Shown one piece after another: positions 8,475 through 17,086 of a stretch of DNA of 64,000 nt. Under the pieces are notes generated by a model, which saw only the letters and a program-made list of their open reading frames with translations, had not been told where the DNA came from and did no database searches. Location: the NCBI GenBank assembly GCA_965198905.1, contig OZ240678.1, positions 2,294,001-2,358,000 of the forward strand, written 5' to 3'. Source of the DNA: CAHJWH01 sp965198905. GTDB lineage: Bacteria > Pseudomonadota > Alphaproteobacteria > Caulobacterales > Caulobacteraceae. The translations under genes were made by a program, and so were the position numbers. Numbering within the stretch: position 1 is the stretch's first letter; every line of letters begins with the position of its first letter.

Positions 8475-10571
8475 ATGGCTAGCCTCGTCCTTCCCAAGAT
8501 CAACCTTTCCCGCTCCACGCCCGGCCAGGTCTGGGGTGTGGTGGGCCGTGGCGAGGTGGCGCTGGCGCTGGGCGTCGTAGGCATCGTCACCCTGCTGGTG
8601 CTGCCGGTGCCGGCGATGCTGCTGGACCTGCTGCTGGCCGTCTCGCTGACCACCGCCGTGCTGATCCTGATGACGGCGCTTTTGATCAGCAAGCCGCTGG
8701 AGTTCACCGCATTCCCGAGCGTCCTGCTCGCCACCACCCTGTTCCGGCTGGGCCTGGACGTCGCTTCCACCCGTCTGGTGCTGACCCACGGGCATGAAGG
8801 CGGTGATCCGGCCGGCCATGTCATCCAGGCCTTCGGCGCGCTGATGATGGGGGGCAACTTCGTCATCGGGGTGATCGTGTTCATCATCCTGGTGGTGGTG
8901 AACTTCGTGGTCATCACCAAGGGCTCCACCCGCATCGCCGAGGTCGCCGCCCGCTTCGCCCTGGACTCCATGCCGGGCAAGCAGATGGCGATCGATGCGG
9001 ACATGTCCTCGGGCCTGATCACCCAGGACGAGGCGCGCAAGCGCCGCAAGGAGCTGGAGCAGGAGTCGACCTTCTTCGGGGCCATGGACGGCGCGTCCAA
9101 GTTCGTGCGGGGCGACGCGGTCGCCGGCATGATCATCTTAGGCGTCAACATCGTCGGCGGGATGCTTATAGGGGTGCTGCAGCACCACGTCAGCTTCGCG
9201 ACCGCGGCCTCGACCTACACCGTGCTCACCATCGGCGAGGGGCTGGTCAGCCAGGTGCCGGCCCTGGTGATCTCCATCGCCGCCGGCTTCCTGGTCTCCA
9301 AGGCCGGCGTCGAGGGCTCCGCCGACAAGGCGCTGGTGGCTCAGCTCGCCACCAACCCGGTGAGCCTCGGCATGGTTTCGGCGGCGGCCGGCGTCATGGC
9401 GGTGGTGCCGGGCATGCCACTGCTCCCCTTCGCCGGCATCGCGCTCGGGACCGGCGCCCTGGCCTGGAAGTCGTCCAAGACGCCCAAGGTCGCAGCCGGG
9501 GTCGAGGGCGCAACCGCCGCCCCGGCCGAGCAGGCCGAGGAGCCAATCTCCACCGCTCTCGCCATCGACGACGTGAAGATCGAGCTAGGCTACGGCCTGC
9601 TCAGCCTCATCAACGACGTGGACGGGCGCAAGCTTACCGATCAGGTCCGCGCGCTGCGTCGCACGCTGGCCGGCGACTACGGCTTCGTCATGCCGTCGGT
9701 GCGAATCCTAGACAACATGCGCCTGCCCAACCAGGGCTATGCGCTCCGCATCAAGGAGATGGAGGCGGGGACCGGCGAGGTGCGGATCGGCAGCCTGATG
9801 TGCATGGACCCCCGCGGCGGCCAGGTGGAGCTGCCCGGCGAGCACATGCGCGAGCCCGCCTTCGGCCTGCCCGCCACCTGGGTCGACGACAGCCTGCGCG
9901 AGGAGGCGAGCTTTCGCGGCTACACCATCGTGGACCCGGCGACGGTGCTCACCACCCACCTGACCGAGGTGCTGAAGGACAATATGAGCGACCTGCTCTC
10001 CTATTCGGAGGTGCAGAAGCTGCTGAAGGAGCTGACGCCCGAGCAGAAGAAATTGGCCGACGACATCATCCCCAGCGTCGTCTCCGCCACCACGGTGCAG
10101 CGGGTGCTGCAAAGCTTGCTCAAAGAACGGGTGTCGATCCGCGACCTGGCGATGATCCTGGAGGGCATCGGCGAGGCGGCGAACCAGTCCACCGGGGTCA
10201 CCGCCCTGGTGGAGCACGTGCGCGGGCGACTGGCGCGCCAGCTTTGCTGGGCCAACCGCGGCGACGACGGAAGCTTGCCTATCATCACCCTGTCGCCCGA
10301 CTGGGAGCAGAGCTTCGCCGACGCCCTGATCGGCTCCGGTGAGGACAAGCAGCTGGCGCTGGCGCCGTCAAAGCTGCAGGGCTTCATCCGCAGCGTGCGC
10401 GAGACCTTCGACCGCGCCGCCCAATCCGGCGAGACCGGGGTGCTGCTCACCAGCCCCAACGTCCGCCCCTACGTCCGCTCCATCATCGAGCGCTTCCGCG
10501 GCCAGACCGTGGTCATGTCACAGAACGAGATTCACCCGAGGGCGAGGCTGAAGACGGTGGGGCAGGTGTAG
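8475..10571 (+). CDS. flhA: Flagellar type III export gate protein FlhA
   Basis: 698 residues, normal for FlhA. The N-terminal half has eight predicted membrane helices and the FHIPEP signature region (VFIILVVVNFVVITKGSTRI, EVAARFALDSMPGKQMAID). The C-terminal half is the cytoplasmic nonameric ring that docks chaperone-substrate complexes. FlhA forms the export gate and conducts protons. In Caulobacter flhA lies by flbD; here a beta-lactamase gene and two repeats separate them. No CtrA box was seen in the short leader, so the native promoter may have been lost or moved. Confidence 0.96.
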   Translation: MASLVLPKINLSRSTPGQVWGVVGRGEVALALGVVGIVTLLVLPVPAMLLDLLLAVSLTTAVLILMTALLISKPLEFTAFPSVLLATTLFRLGLDVASTRLVLTHGHEGGDPAGHVIQAFGALMMGGNFVIGVIVFIILVVVNFVVITKGSTRIAEVAARFALDSMPGKQMAIDADMSSGLITQDEARKRRKELEQESTFFGAMDGASKFVRGDAVAGMIILGVNIVGGMLIGVLQHHVSFATAASTYTVLTIGEGLVSQVPALVISIAAGFLVSKAGVEGSADKALVAQLATNPVSLGMVSAAAGVMAVVPGMPLLPFAGIALGTGALAWKSSKTPKVAAGVEGATAAPAEQAEEPISTALAIDDVKIELGYGLLSLINDVDGRKLTDQVRALRRTLAGDYGFVMPSVRILDNMRLPNQGYALRIKEMEAGTGEVRIGSLMCMDPRGGQVELPGEHMREPAFGLPATWVDDSLREEASFRGYTIVDPATVLTTHLTEVLKDNMSDLLSYSEVQKLLKELTPEQKKLADDIIPSVVSATTVQRVLQSLLKERVSIRDLAMILEGIGEAANQSTGVTALVEHVRGRLARQLCWANRGDDGSLPIITLSPDWEQSFADALIGSGEDKQLALAPSKLQGFIRSVRETFDRAAQSGETGVLLTSPNVRPYVRSIIERFRGQTVVMSQNEIHPRARLKTVGQV

Positions 10572-10611
10572 GGCGCATCCCCCCCCCTGGAGGGGAGGGA
10601 GGAGAGCAGCC

Positions 10612-11715
10612 TCACGCCGCCAACTGGTCCAGCATCCCCAGCGACTCCGCCACCGGGCGGCAGGTCAGCTTGCCGCCCTTGACGTTCAGCCCCGCCGCGA
10701 AGCCGGAGTCGGAGGCGAAGGCGGCTTCCATGCCCATGTCGGCCAGCTTCATCACGTAAGGCGCGGTCGCGGCCCCAAGCGCATAGGTGGAGGTGATGGG
10801 CGCCGCGCCCGGCATGTTGGCCACGCAGTAGTGCACCACGCCGTCCACCACGAAGGTCGGCTCGGCATGGGTGGTGGGGCGCGAGGTCTCGAAGCAGCCG
10901 CCCTGGTCGATGGAGATGTCCACCAGCACCGAGCCCTTCTTCATGGTGGCCAGATCCTGGCGGCGGACCAGCTTGGGCGCCGCGGCCCCGGTGACCAGCA
11001 CCGCGCCGATGACCAGGTCAGCCTCCTTCAACCCCTGCAGGATGGCGTCGCGGGCGGAGAACTGGGTGCGCAGGCGCCCGTCGAACTGGGCGTCGAGCTG
11101 GGCCAGGCGGGTGGGGTTGATGTCGTAGAGCGTCACGTCGGCGCGCACCCCCACCGCCATCTCGGCCGCGTTCTCGCCGGAGACGCCGCCGCCGAGGATC
11201 ATCACCTTGGCCGGCTGCACCCCCGGCACGCCGCCGATCAAGAGGCCCCGGCCGCCCGCGGGCGACAGCAGGGCCGCGGCCCCCACTTGCACCGACATGC
11301 GCCCGGCCACCTGGCTCATGGGCGCGAGCAACGGCAGGCGGCCGGAGGTGTCGGTGATGGTCTCGTAGGCGATGCAGGTTGCGCCGGACGCCATCAGCGC
11401 CTTGGTCTGGGCGGGGTCGGGGGCCAGGTGCAGGTAGGTGAACAGGATGTGGTGTGGCTTCAGCCGGGCGATTTCCTCGGCTTGCGGCTCCTTCACCTTC
11501 ACGATCAGCTCGGCGGCGTCGAAGACGGCCTGCGCGTCCGGCACGATCCTGGCGCCGGCCGAGGCGTAGGTCTGGTCGGCCACATCCACGCCCTCGCCCG
11601 CGCCAGCCTGGACGAACACCTCGTGGCCCTTGTCGGTGAGCGCATGGACGACGCCGGGCGTCAGCCCGACCCGGCTCTCCTGGCTCTTGATCTCCTTGGG
11701 CACGCCGATGCGCAT
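10612..11715 (-). CDS. ald: Alanine dehydrogenase
   Basis: 367 residues starting MRIGVPKEIKSQESRVGLTP, the typical Ald N-terminus. The NAD-binding domain has VMILGGGVSGENAAEMAVG, and the C-terminal HYCVANMPGAAPITSTYAL segment is strongly conserved. It converts L-alanine to pyruvate and ammonia with NAD+. It is convergent with flhA, whose stop lies 40 bases away. The 3' region is Gly/Ala rich but complete. Confidence 0.95.
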   Translation of the reverse strand: MRIGVPKEIKSQESRVGLTPGVVHALTDKGHEVFVQAGAGEGVDVADQTYASAGARIVPDAQAVFDAAELIVKVKEPQAEEIARLKPHHILFTYLHLAPDPAQTKALMASGATCIAYETITDTSGRLPLLAPMSQVAGRMSVQVGAAALLSPAGGRGLLIGGVPGVQPAKVMILGGGVSGENAAEMAVGVRADVTLYDINPTRLAQLDAQFDGRLRTQFSARDAILQGLKEADLVIGAVLVTGAAAPKLVRRQDLATMKKGSVLVDISIDQGGCFETSRPTTHAEPTFVVDGVVHYCVANMPGAAPITSTYALGAATAPYVMKLADMGMEAAFASDSGFAAGLNVKGGKLTCRPVAESLGMLDQLAA

Positions 11716-11765
11716 GGTGTTTCTCCGGGGCAGGTTTGGCGGTGTTTAGCCGCCTGGAGGGCGAT

Positions 11766-11902
11766 TGTCTTGAGGTGTCGGCGCGGCCCCCTCCACCAGC
11801 TTCGCCGGTTCCCCTCCCCTAGTGGGGAGGATCAACGGCGCCTAGATGCTCCCCTTCTGGGGGAGCTGTCGGCGAAGCCGACTGAGGGGCCCCGCTGGAG
11901 CT
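11766..11902. repeat. Dispersed hairpin repeat, family D
   Basis: Opposed arms built from CCCCTCCCCTAGTGGGGAGG and CTCCCCTTCTGGGGGAG, with outer ends of CAGCTTCGCCGG and GGCGAAGCCGACTGAGGGG. It fills the gap between def and ald and ends four bases before the def stop. It contains no ORF. Confidence 0.6.
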
Positions 11903-11905
11903 CAC

Positions 11906-12421
11906 TCAGGCCGCCTTGGTCGGCCGGCCCTTCTTCACCTTGGCCACGGCGCGGTCGCGCTTCAGTCGCGACAGGTAGTCGATGAACAGCACGCCGTTGA
12001 TGTGGTCGATCTCGTGCTGCAGGCAGACGGCGTAGAGGCCTTCGGCGTCTTCCTCGACCGTTTCGCCCCGATAGGTCATGTACCGCACCCTCACCCGGGA
12101 GGGCCGGGTCACCTCGTCATAGACGTCGGGGATCGAGAGGCAGCCCTCCTCGTAGGGGACCATCTCTTCCGAGGCCGAGAGGATTTCCGGGTTGGCGAAA
12201 TAGCGGGGCGCGGGCTCCTCGCCCTCCCGCGAGAGGTCCATGACCACGACGCGCCGCATCACCCCGATCTGCACCGCCGCGAGGCCGATGCCGGGCGCCG
12301 CGTACATGGTCTCCAGCATGTCGTCCATGAGCGCGCGGACCTCGTCGTCCACCGTCTCCACGGGCGCCGAGACCTGCTTCAGGCGCGGGTCCGGAACAGT
12401 GATGATTTCGCGTAGGGCCAT
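11906..12421 (-). CDS. def: Peptide deformylase
   Basis: 171 residues with the three metal-site motifs: GIGLAAVQIG (motif 1), EGCLSIPDVY (motif 2, Cys ligand) and QHEIDHINGVLF (motif 3, two His ligands and catalytic Glu). It removes the N-formyl group from nascent proteins in the cytoplasm. It starts MALREIITVPDPRLKQVS, as in family members. A basic tail (SRLKRDRAVAKVKKGRPTK) ends the protein. No fmt gene is adjacent, so the usual def-fmt pairing is missing here. Confidence 0.96.
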   Translation of the reverse strand: MALREIITVPDPRLKQVSAPVETVDDEVRALMDDMLETMYAAPGIGLAAVQIGVMRRVVVMDLSREGEEPAPRYFANPEILSASEEMVPYEEGCLSIPDVYDEVTRPSRVRVRYMTYRGETVEEDAEGLYAVCLQHEIDHINGVLFIDYLSRLKRDRAVAKVKKGRPTKAA

Positions 12422-12458
12422 GGCGGAGATTTAGCCAAGCCCCGCGCGGGCGGCAAGA

Positions 12459-13631
12459 TCACGCCAGCCCGGCCCGCACCTCGGCGCGCAAGGCGTCGAT
12501 GGGTTGCAGGCCGCGGTCGGTCTTCAGGTGCCAGAAGGTCCAGCCGTTGCAGGCGGCGGCCTGGTCCACCAGGGCGCCCATCTTATGGATCGAGCCGGAC
12601 AGATCGCCCGCCACCAGGCTGCCGTCCGCGCGCACCCGGGCGGAGCGCTTGCCTTTGGGGCAGTAGAGCTCGTCGCCGGGGCGCAGCAGCCCCGCCTCCA
12701 GGATCATGCCGAAGGGAATCCTCGGTTCCGAGCGCTTGGAGCCGGTGACCGCCAGCTGTTCGGGGGCGACCGGGATCACCTCGGCGATGCGCTTGCGGGC
12801 CACCTCCACATAGGCCGCCTCGCGTTCGATGCCGATGAAGCGGCGGCCGAGCCGCTTGGCGGCGGCGCCTGTGGTCCCCGTGCCGAAGAAGGGGTCGAGC
12901 ACCACCTCGCCCGGTTTGGTGGAGGCCAGCAGCACCCGGTGCAGCAGGGCTTCGGGCTTCTGGGTGGGGTGGGCCTTGGCGCCGTCGGCGCCTTTCAGCC
13001 GCTCCTCTCCGGTGCACAGCGGCAAGGTCCAGTCGGAGCGCAGCTGGCTGTCGTCGTTGAAGACCTTCAGCGCGTCGTAGTTGAAGGTGTAGCGGCGCTG
13101 GCCGGCCGACTTGGCGGCCCAGATCAGGGTCTCGTGGGCGTTGGTCAGGCGCGTGCCCTTGAAGTTCGGCATGGGGTTGGTCTTGCGCCAGACCACGTCG
13201 TTCAGCAGCCAGAAGCCCAGGTCCTGCAGAGCCGCGCCTACCCGGAAGATGTTGTGGTAGCTGCCGATCACCCATAGGGCGCCGTCGTCCTTCAGCACCC
13301 GGCGGCACTCTTTCAGCCAGGCGCGGGTGAAGCGGTCATAGGCCTCGAAGCTGTCGAACTTGTCCCAGGCGTCGTCCACCGCGTCGACCTTGGAATTGTC
13401 CGGCCGCAGCAGCTCGCCGCCGAGCTGCAGGTTGTAGGGCGGGTCAGCGAAGACGAGACCGACCGAGCGGTCGGGGAGCCTGGCGAGTTCGTCGAGACAG
13501 TCGCCGTGCAGGATGGTTTCCGCCGGGAACGCGTCGCCGCCGCCTCGTCCTTCGACAGGCTCAGGATGAGGCGGACTGCAGATGTCGCTAGGGCCGGAGC
13601 CCAAGGATCGTGTCTTCGCAGACGCCCGCAT
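12459..13631 (-). CDS. ccrM: Cell-cycle GANTC DNA methyltransferase CcrM
   Basis: A beta-class adenine N6-methyltransferase. It has a catalytic DPPYNLQLGGELLRPDNSKV region near the N-terminus, an S-adenosylmethionine motif DPFFGTGTTGAAAKRLGRR, and the C-terminal RAMA-type domain (GMILEAGLLRPGDELYC, SGSIHKMGALVDQAAACNGW) found in CcrM. It methylates GANTC late in S phase in Caulobacterales. The conserved part starts at AETILHGDCLDEL (about residue 37). The first 36 or so residues come from a dispersed repeat and its loop (PHPEPVEGRGG is repeat-encoded). No ATG, GTG or TTG exists between repeat and conserved core, so the repeat start seems to be used. RnhB and CLC lie upstream. Confidence 0.95.
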   Translation of the reverse strand: MRASAKTRSLGSGPSDICSPPHPEPVEGRGGGDAFPAETILHGDCLDELARLPDRSVGLVFADPPYNLQLGGELLRPDNSKVDAVDDAWDKFDSFEAYDRFTRAWLKECRRVLKDDGALWVIGSYHNIFRVGAALQDLGFWLLNDVVWRKTNPMPNFKGTRLTNAHETLIWAAKSAGQRRYTFNYDALKVFNDDSQLRSDWTLPLCTGEERLKGADGAKAHPTQKPEALLHRVLLASTKPGEVVLDPFFGTGTTGAAAKRLGRRFIGIEREAAYVEVARKRIAEVIPVAPEQLAVTGSKRSEPRIPFGMILEAGLLRPGDELYCPKGKRSARVRADGSLVAGDLSGSIHKMGALVDQAAACNGWTFWHLKTDRGLQPIDALRAEVRAGLA

Positions 13632-13665
13632 TCGGCCTCATCCTGAGCTTGTCGAAGGACGAGGC
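13542..13665. repeat. Inverted repeat pair, family E, at the ccrM start
   Basis: Two 31-bp arms, 13542-13572 and 13635-13665, are inverted with a single mismatch and separated by 62 bp. The ccrM ATG (13631-13629) lies in the loop and the inner arm is translated. The arm carries CCTTCGACAGGCTCAGGATG-type sequence, common as a dispersed repeat in alphaproteobacteria. Confidence 0.85.
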
Positions 13666-13683
13666 CGCAGCGCCGTCGCTCGG

Positions 13684-13741
13684 GAGTCTCAGGCCGGCGT
13701 GGTTAAGATGGGCCCAACCGACATGGTTGATCGGCCGTTAA
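13684..13741 (-). promoter_or_regulatory. Candidate ccrM control region (GANTC site and CtrA half-sites)
   Basis: A GANTC site lies at 13684-13688 and, on the minus strand, TTAACC at 13706-13701 and TTAA at 13741-13738. The Caulobacter ccrM promoter is CtrA-activated and has GANTC sites in its leader. Here the repeat pair sits between this region and the coding sequence. The promoter is inferred, not demonstrated. Confidence 0.4.
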
Positions 13742-13744
13742 GGC

Positions 13745-15589
13745 TCATCCCCCGACCACGTGCCGGTTGGCGTCGTTCAGGGCTTCGGCGTAGCGGCGGG
13801 TGGCGTAGGCTTCGTTGAGCAGGCCGACCACGTGCTTGCTCTGGGGGTCCTCCACCACGGCCAGGGTCTCGGACTCGGCCTTGCCGAAGGTGTCCATGGC
13901 CTCCTTGACGTTCATCTCGGGCAGGAGCGCGATGTCGGCCAGGTGCGCCAGTTCCGAGATGCGCATCTTGGCCGCCGTCTCGTCCAGGTCGGCGGAGAAG
14001 GCTTCGGCGGTGGCCAGCAGTCCGACATAGCGATCCTCCTGGTCCAGCACGACCACCACGTTGCGCGAGCCGAGCGGATAGCGGCGGCGAAACTCGGCGA
14101 CGGTCGAGCGGGCCGGAATGGTGGCCACGTCCTTCCGCATCAGCCGGCCCACGGTAAGCGAGCGGACCCAGCCGACGTCGGTGGCGCTGCGGATGGTCTC
14201 GCCCCTCAGGTGCAGCCGCCAGGTGGAGAAGGAATAGCCGAACACCTCGCGCACCGTGAGGCTCGAGGCGATGCAGGCGGCGAGCACCGCGCCCGTCAGG
14301 GTGAAGTCGCCGGTGGTCTCCAGCACCAGAAAGCTCATGGTCAGCGGGCCGCCGACGATGGCCACGGCCACCGTGCCCATGCCGGCCAACATGCAGGCGG
14401 TGACGTCCAGCCCGAAGCCCGGCATCAGCCGCTCAAGCCCCACGCCGTAGAGCTTGCCGACCAGGCTGCCGACGAACAGCGAGGCGAAGAACAGCCCGCC
14501 CCGGAAGCCCGAGCCCAGCGACACCATCGACGCGGTGAGCTTCAGCGCGATCAGCAGCATCAGCGTCTTGATCGACAGGTTCAGCGGCCAGTCGAGCCGC
14601 AAGGCCCCGTGGCCTGCGCCCAGCACCTGGGGCGTCACCAGCGCCAGGCCGCCCAGGATCAGGCCGCCGAGCGCAGGCCTCAGCGCCGGCGGCAGCCGGG
14701 TCGCCGCGAAGCCGCGCTCCACCAGCGCCACCGTCCGCATCACCGCGATGCCCAGGAAGGCGGAGCATAGCCCCAGCATGACGATGGCCAGGTAGTGCAC
14801 CGTGTGCAGCGGCGCGACCGCCGCCGCGTGCAGCGAATAGGGCGCAGCGCCCCCCGACAGCGCCGCGCCGGTGAGCACCGCGGTCAGCGCGGCGGTCATG
14901 ATCGCCGCCACGTTGCCCACCGAATAGACGCCCACGATCAGCTCGAAGGCGTAGAAGGCGCCGGTCAGCGGGGCGGCGAAGGCCGCGGCGATGGCGCCGG
15001 CCGCCCCGGCCCCCACCATGATGCGAAGGTCCGACCGGCGCAGGTTCAGCATGATGCCGATGCGCGAGGCGATGCCGGAGCCGATCTGGGTGTAGCCGGC
15101 CTCCAGCCCCACCGATCCGCCGGAGCCATTGGACACGACCGTCTGCAGGGCCACCAGCACGCTGTCGCGCAGCGACATGCGCCCGCCGCGAAGGGCGTTG
15201 GCCTCCACCGGGTCGACCGGCGTGCGCGCCTTGGCCCAGTTGCGCCAGAGCTCGCTCAGCCCGATCAGCAGGCCGCCGCCCACGGGCACGAGCAGGGCCG
15301 CAGGCAGGTGGACCCGCGCCACCGCGCTCAGCCGCTCGTCCAGCGGGATGTGGAACAGGGCGATGTGGGCGGCCTGGGTGAGGTCGCTCATGAAGGTGAC
15401 CATGGCGCCGGCGATGCACCCGATCACGCCCGCGATCAGCACCAGCAGCACCTCGCTGGCGCGCACCAGGCCGCGGAACTGGGCTAGCAAGCCGCGCGCC
15501 CGGGCCGGCAGCGGCGCGCGGATCGGCAGGCCCGCAGCGACCGGAGGCCCCGTGACGGGGGCGCCCGCGCGCTCGCCCAGCACGCTCAT
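13745..15589 (-). CDS. CLC-type chloride channel/transporter with CBS domains
   Basis: 614 residues. About 450 residues of multi-helix membrane core are followed by a cytoplasmic tail with two CBS-like repeats (VGRLMRKDVATIPARSTVAE and a segment ending VVGLLNEAYATRR). Core motifs are recognisable but diverged: NGSGGSVGLEAGYTQIGSG stands where GSGIP and GREGP are expected, and GFRGGLFFASLFVG where GGxFxP is expected. The gating glutamate position (GLEAG) is kept. It probably moves chloride across the inner membrane. The ATG at 15589 overlaps the rnhB stop as ATGA, so the two are co-transcribed. Confidence is high for family, moderate for channel versus antiporter. Confidence 0.9.
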   Translation of the reverse strand: MSVLGERAGAPVTGPPVAAGLPIRAPLPARARGLLAQFRGLVRASEVLLVLIAGVIGCIAGAMVTFMSDLTQAAHIALFHIPLDERLSAVARVHLPAALLVPVGGGLLIGLSELWRNWAKARTPVDPVEANALRGGRMSLRDSVLVALQTVVSNGSGGSVGLEAGYTQIGSGIASRIGIMLNLRRSDLRIMVGAGAAGAIAAAFAAPLTGAFYAFELIVGVYSVGNVAAIMTAALTAVLTGAALSGGAAPYSLHAAAVAPLHTVHYLAIVMLGLCSAFLGIAVMRTVALVERGFAATRLPPALRPALGGLILGGLALVTPQVLGAGHGALRLDWPLNLSIKTLMLLIALKLTASMVSLGSGFRGGLFFASLFVGSLVGKLYGVGLERLMPGFGLDVTACMLAGMGTVAVAIVGGPLTMSFLVLETTGDFTLTGAVLAACIASSLTVREVFGYSFSTWRLHLRGETIRSATDVGWVRSLTVGRLMRKDVATIPARSTVAEFRRRYPLGSRNVVVVLDQEDRYVGLLATAEAFSADLDETAAKMRISELAHLADIALLPEMNVKEAMDTFGKAESETLAVVEDPQSKHVVGLLNEAYATRRYAEALNDANRHVVGG

Positions 15590-16308
15590 GCGGCGGCGTC
15601 GTGGCTCTGGGTCTCGTCCAGCAGGTCGCCCGGGACCACGCGGCCTTCGAGCACCAGCCGAACGGGCCGCCAGGCGCGGCGGTGGATGGCGCAGGGGCCA
15701 AGAGTTCGCAGGGCCTCCAGGTGGATCGGCGCATTGTAGCCCTTGTGGGCCGCGAAGCCGTAGCCGGGATAGGTCCGGTCCAGCTCCGCCATCAGCCGGT
15801 CGCGCGCCGTCTTGGCCAGGATCGAGGCCGCGCCGATGGACAGCGACAGCGCGTCGCCGCCCACCACCGTCTTCACCGGGCAGGGCAGGCGGAAGGCGTA
15901 GTTGCCGTCGACCAGGGCGTGGGCGGCCGCCACCTGGAGACCCATCACCGCCCGGTGCATGGCCAGTCCCGTGGCGTGCAGGATGTTCAGCTCGGCGATC
16001 TCCTCCACCGAGGCGAAGGCGACGCACCAGGCCAGCGCGCTGGCCTTGATCTCAGTCTCCAGCCGCTCCCGCGCCTTGGTGGTGAGCTTTTTGGAATCGT
16101 CGATGCCCTCGGGAAGATGGCGTGCGTCCAGGATCACCGCGGCGGCGGCGACCGGGCCGGCCCAGGGGCCGCGGCCCGCCTCATCCACGCCGCAGACCGG
16201 CGCCGGATGCAGGGCCTCCAGCTTCAGGGTGGGGCGGGGCGCGCGGGTCGGGCGCGCCGCTTCCCCGGCGGGAACGGCCTTGGCGGGCGGTCTGGAGGGG
16301 CTGGGCAC
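15586..16308 (-). CDS. rnhB: Ribonuclease HII
   Basis: 240 residues. The catalytic acidic residues are visible in VCGVDEAGRGPWAGPV, ALVDGNYAF and the GAASILAKTARDRLM segment; GFAAHKGYNAPIHLEAL is also typical. It nicks RNA in RNA-DNA hybrids, mainly single ribonucleotides in DNA. The first 30 residues are a basic Pro/Ala/Arg-rich extension before the catalytic domain. In Caulobacter crescentus rnhB is also near ccrM; here a CLC gene lies between them. It is coupled by ATGA to the CLC gene. Confidence 0.95.
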   Translation of the reverse strand: MPSPSRPPAKAVPAGEAARPTRAPRPTLKLEALHPAPVCGVDEAGRGPWAGPVAAAAVILDARHLPEGIDDSKKLTTKARERLETEIKASALAWCVAFASVEEIAELNILHATGLAMHRAVMGLQVAAAHALVDGNYAFRLPCPVKTVVGGDALSLSIGAASILAKTARDRLMAELDRTYPGYGFAAHKGYNAPIHLEALRTLGPCAIHRRAWRPVRLVLEGRVVPGDLLDETQSHDAAA

Positions 16309-16416
16309 GGCTCCAGGCCATACGCCGCGTCGTCGTCCGGCGAAAGCGTCCGATCGACCCTGTCGAAACCTTGGGGCCGCACCGCCCGTTCGTTGTTCTC
16401 AACCGAGATAGCGACC

Positions 16417-16980
16417 ATGGCCCAGCACGATACTCCCGATCACTCCGGCAAGGCGATCAGCATCCTGAAGGTCGAGGCCTACGAGCATGGCGGCGTGGTC
16501 GTCACCTCCAATGGCGTGGACGCCGAGGGCTGGCTCGATCCCGTCTTCTCCGCCGCGCAGGACGGAACCTCGCCGCCCCTGGCCTGGAGCGGCGTGCTGG
16601 AGGCCGAGGCCTATGTGCTGGTCGTGGAGGATCCCGACGCGCCGCGGGAGGACCCGTTCATCCACTGGCTGGTCTGGGACATCCCCGGAACGGCCACGTC
16701 GCTGCCCGCCAACATCGGCGCCGCCATCCACCCGGACGAGATGACGACCGCCACCCAGGGGCTGAACAGCGAGGGCGGTCACGGCTGGGCCGGCATGGCG
16801 CCGCCGCAGGGTCATGGCGTGCACCACTATCATTTCCAGCTGTTCGCCGTCAGCAAGCGACTGGAGTTCCGCCCGGACACGACGCTCGAACATCTCGTCG
16901 AGGCGTTGAAGGGGATCACCATCGCCAAAGGCGAGCTGGTCGGGCTGTTCGAGACCCCCGACATGGCCGCTGGGAGCTGA
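16417..16980 (+). CDS. YbhB/YbcL-type PEBP family protein
   Basis: 187 residues with the phosphatidylethanolamine-binding protein signatures VVEDPDAPREDPFIHWLVWD and GVHHYHFQLFAVSKRL. Bacterial members are small soluble proteins of unclear function; a Raf-kinase-inhibitor label is only by homology. No signal peptide is evident. It is divergent from rnhB, with a 108-bp gap that should hold both promoters. The ATG at 16417 was chosen because the family alignment begins near SILKVEAYEHGGVV. Confidence 0.88.
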   Translation: MAQHDTPDHSGKAISILKVEAYEHGGVVVTSNGVDAEGWLDPVFSAAQDGTSPPLAWSGVLEAEAYVLVVEDPDAPREDPFIHWLVWDIPGTATSLPANIGAAIHPDEMTTATQGLNSEGGHGWAGMAPPQGHGVHHYHFQLFAVSKRLEFRPDTTLEHLVEALKGITIAKGELVGLFETPDMAAGS

Positions 16981-17086
16981 CCGGCGGCGCAGACGAACCC
17001 TTTCAATCAATGTATGACAGAAAGTTAATGGGCAAAGCCTCGTCCGCCACGTCATGGATCGGACGTCGTTCTGGAGAACCTGATCT

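Noticed and set aside
15590..16027. An extended CLC frame starting at 16027
   Set aside because: The added residues are antisense or out of frame within rnhB. The ATG overlapping the rnhB stop fits the family.
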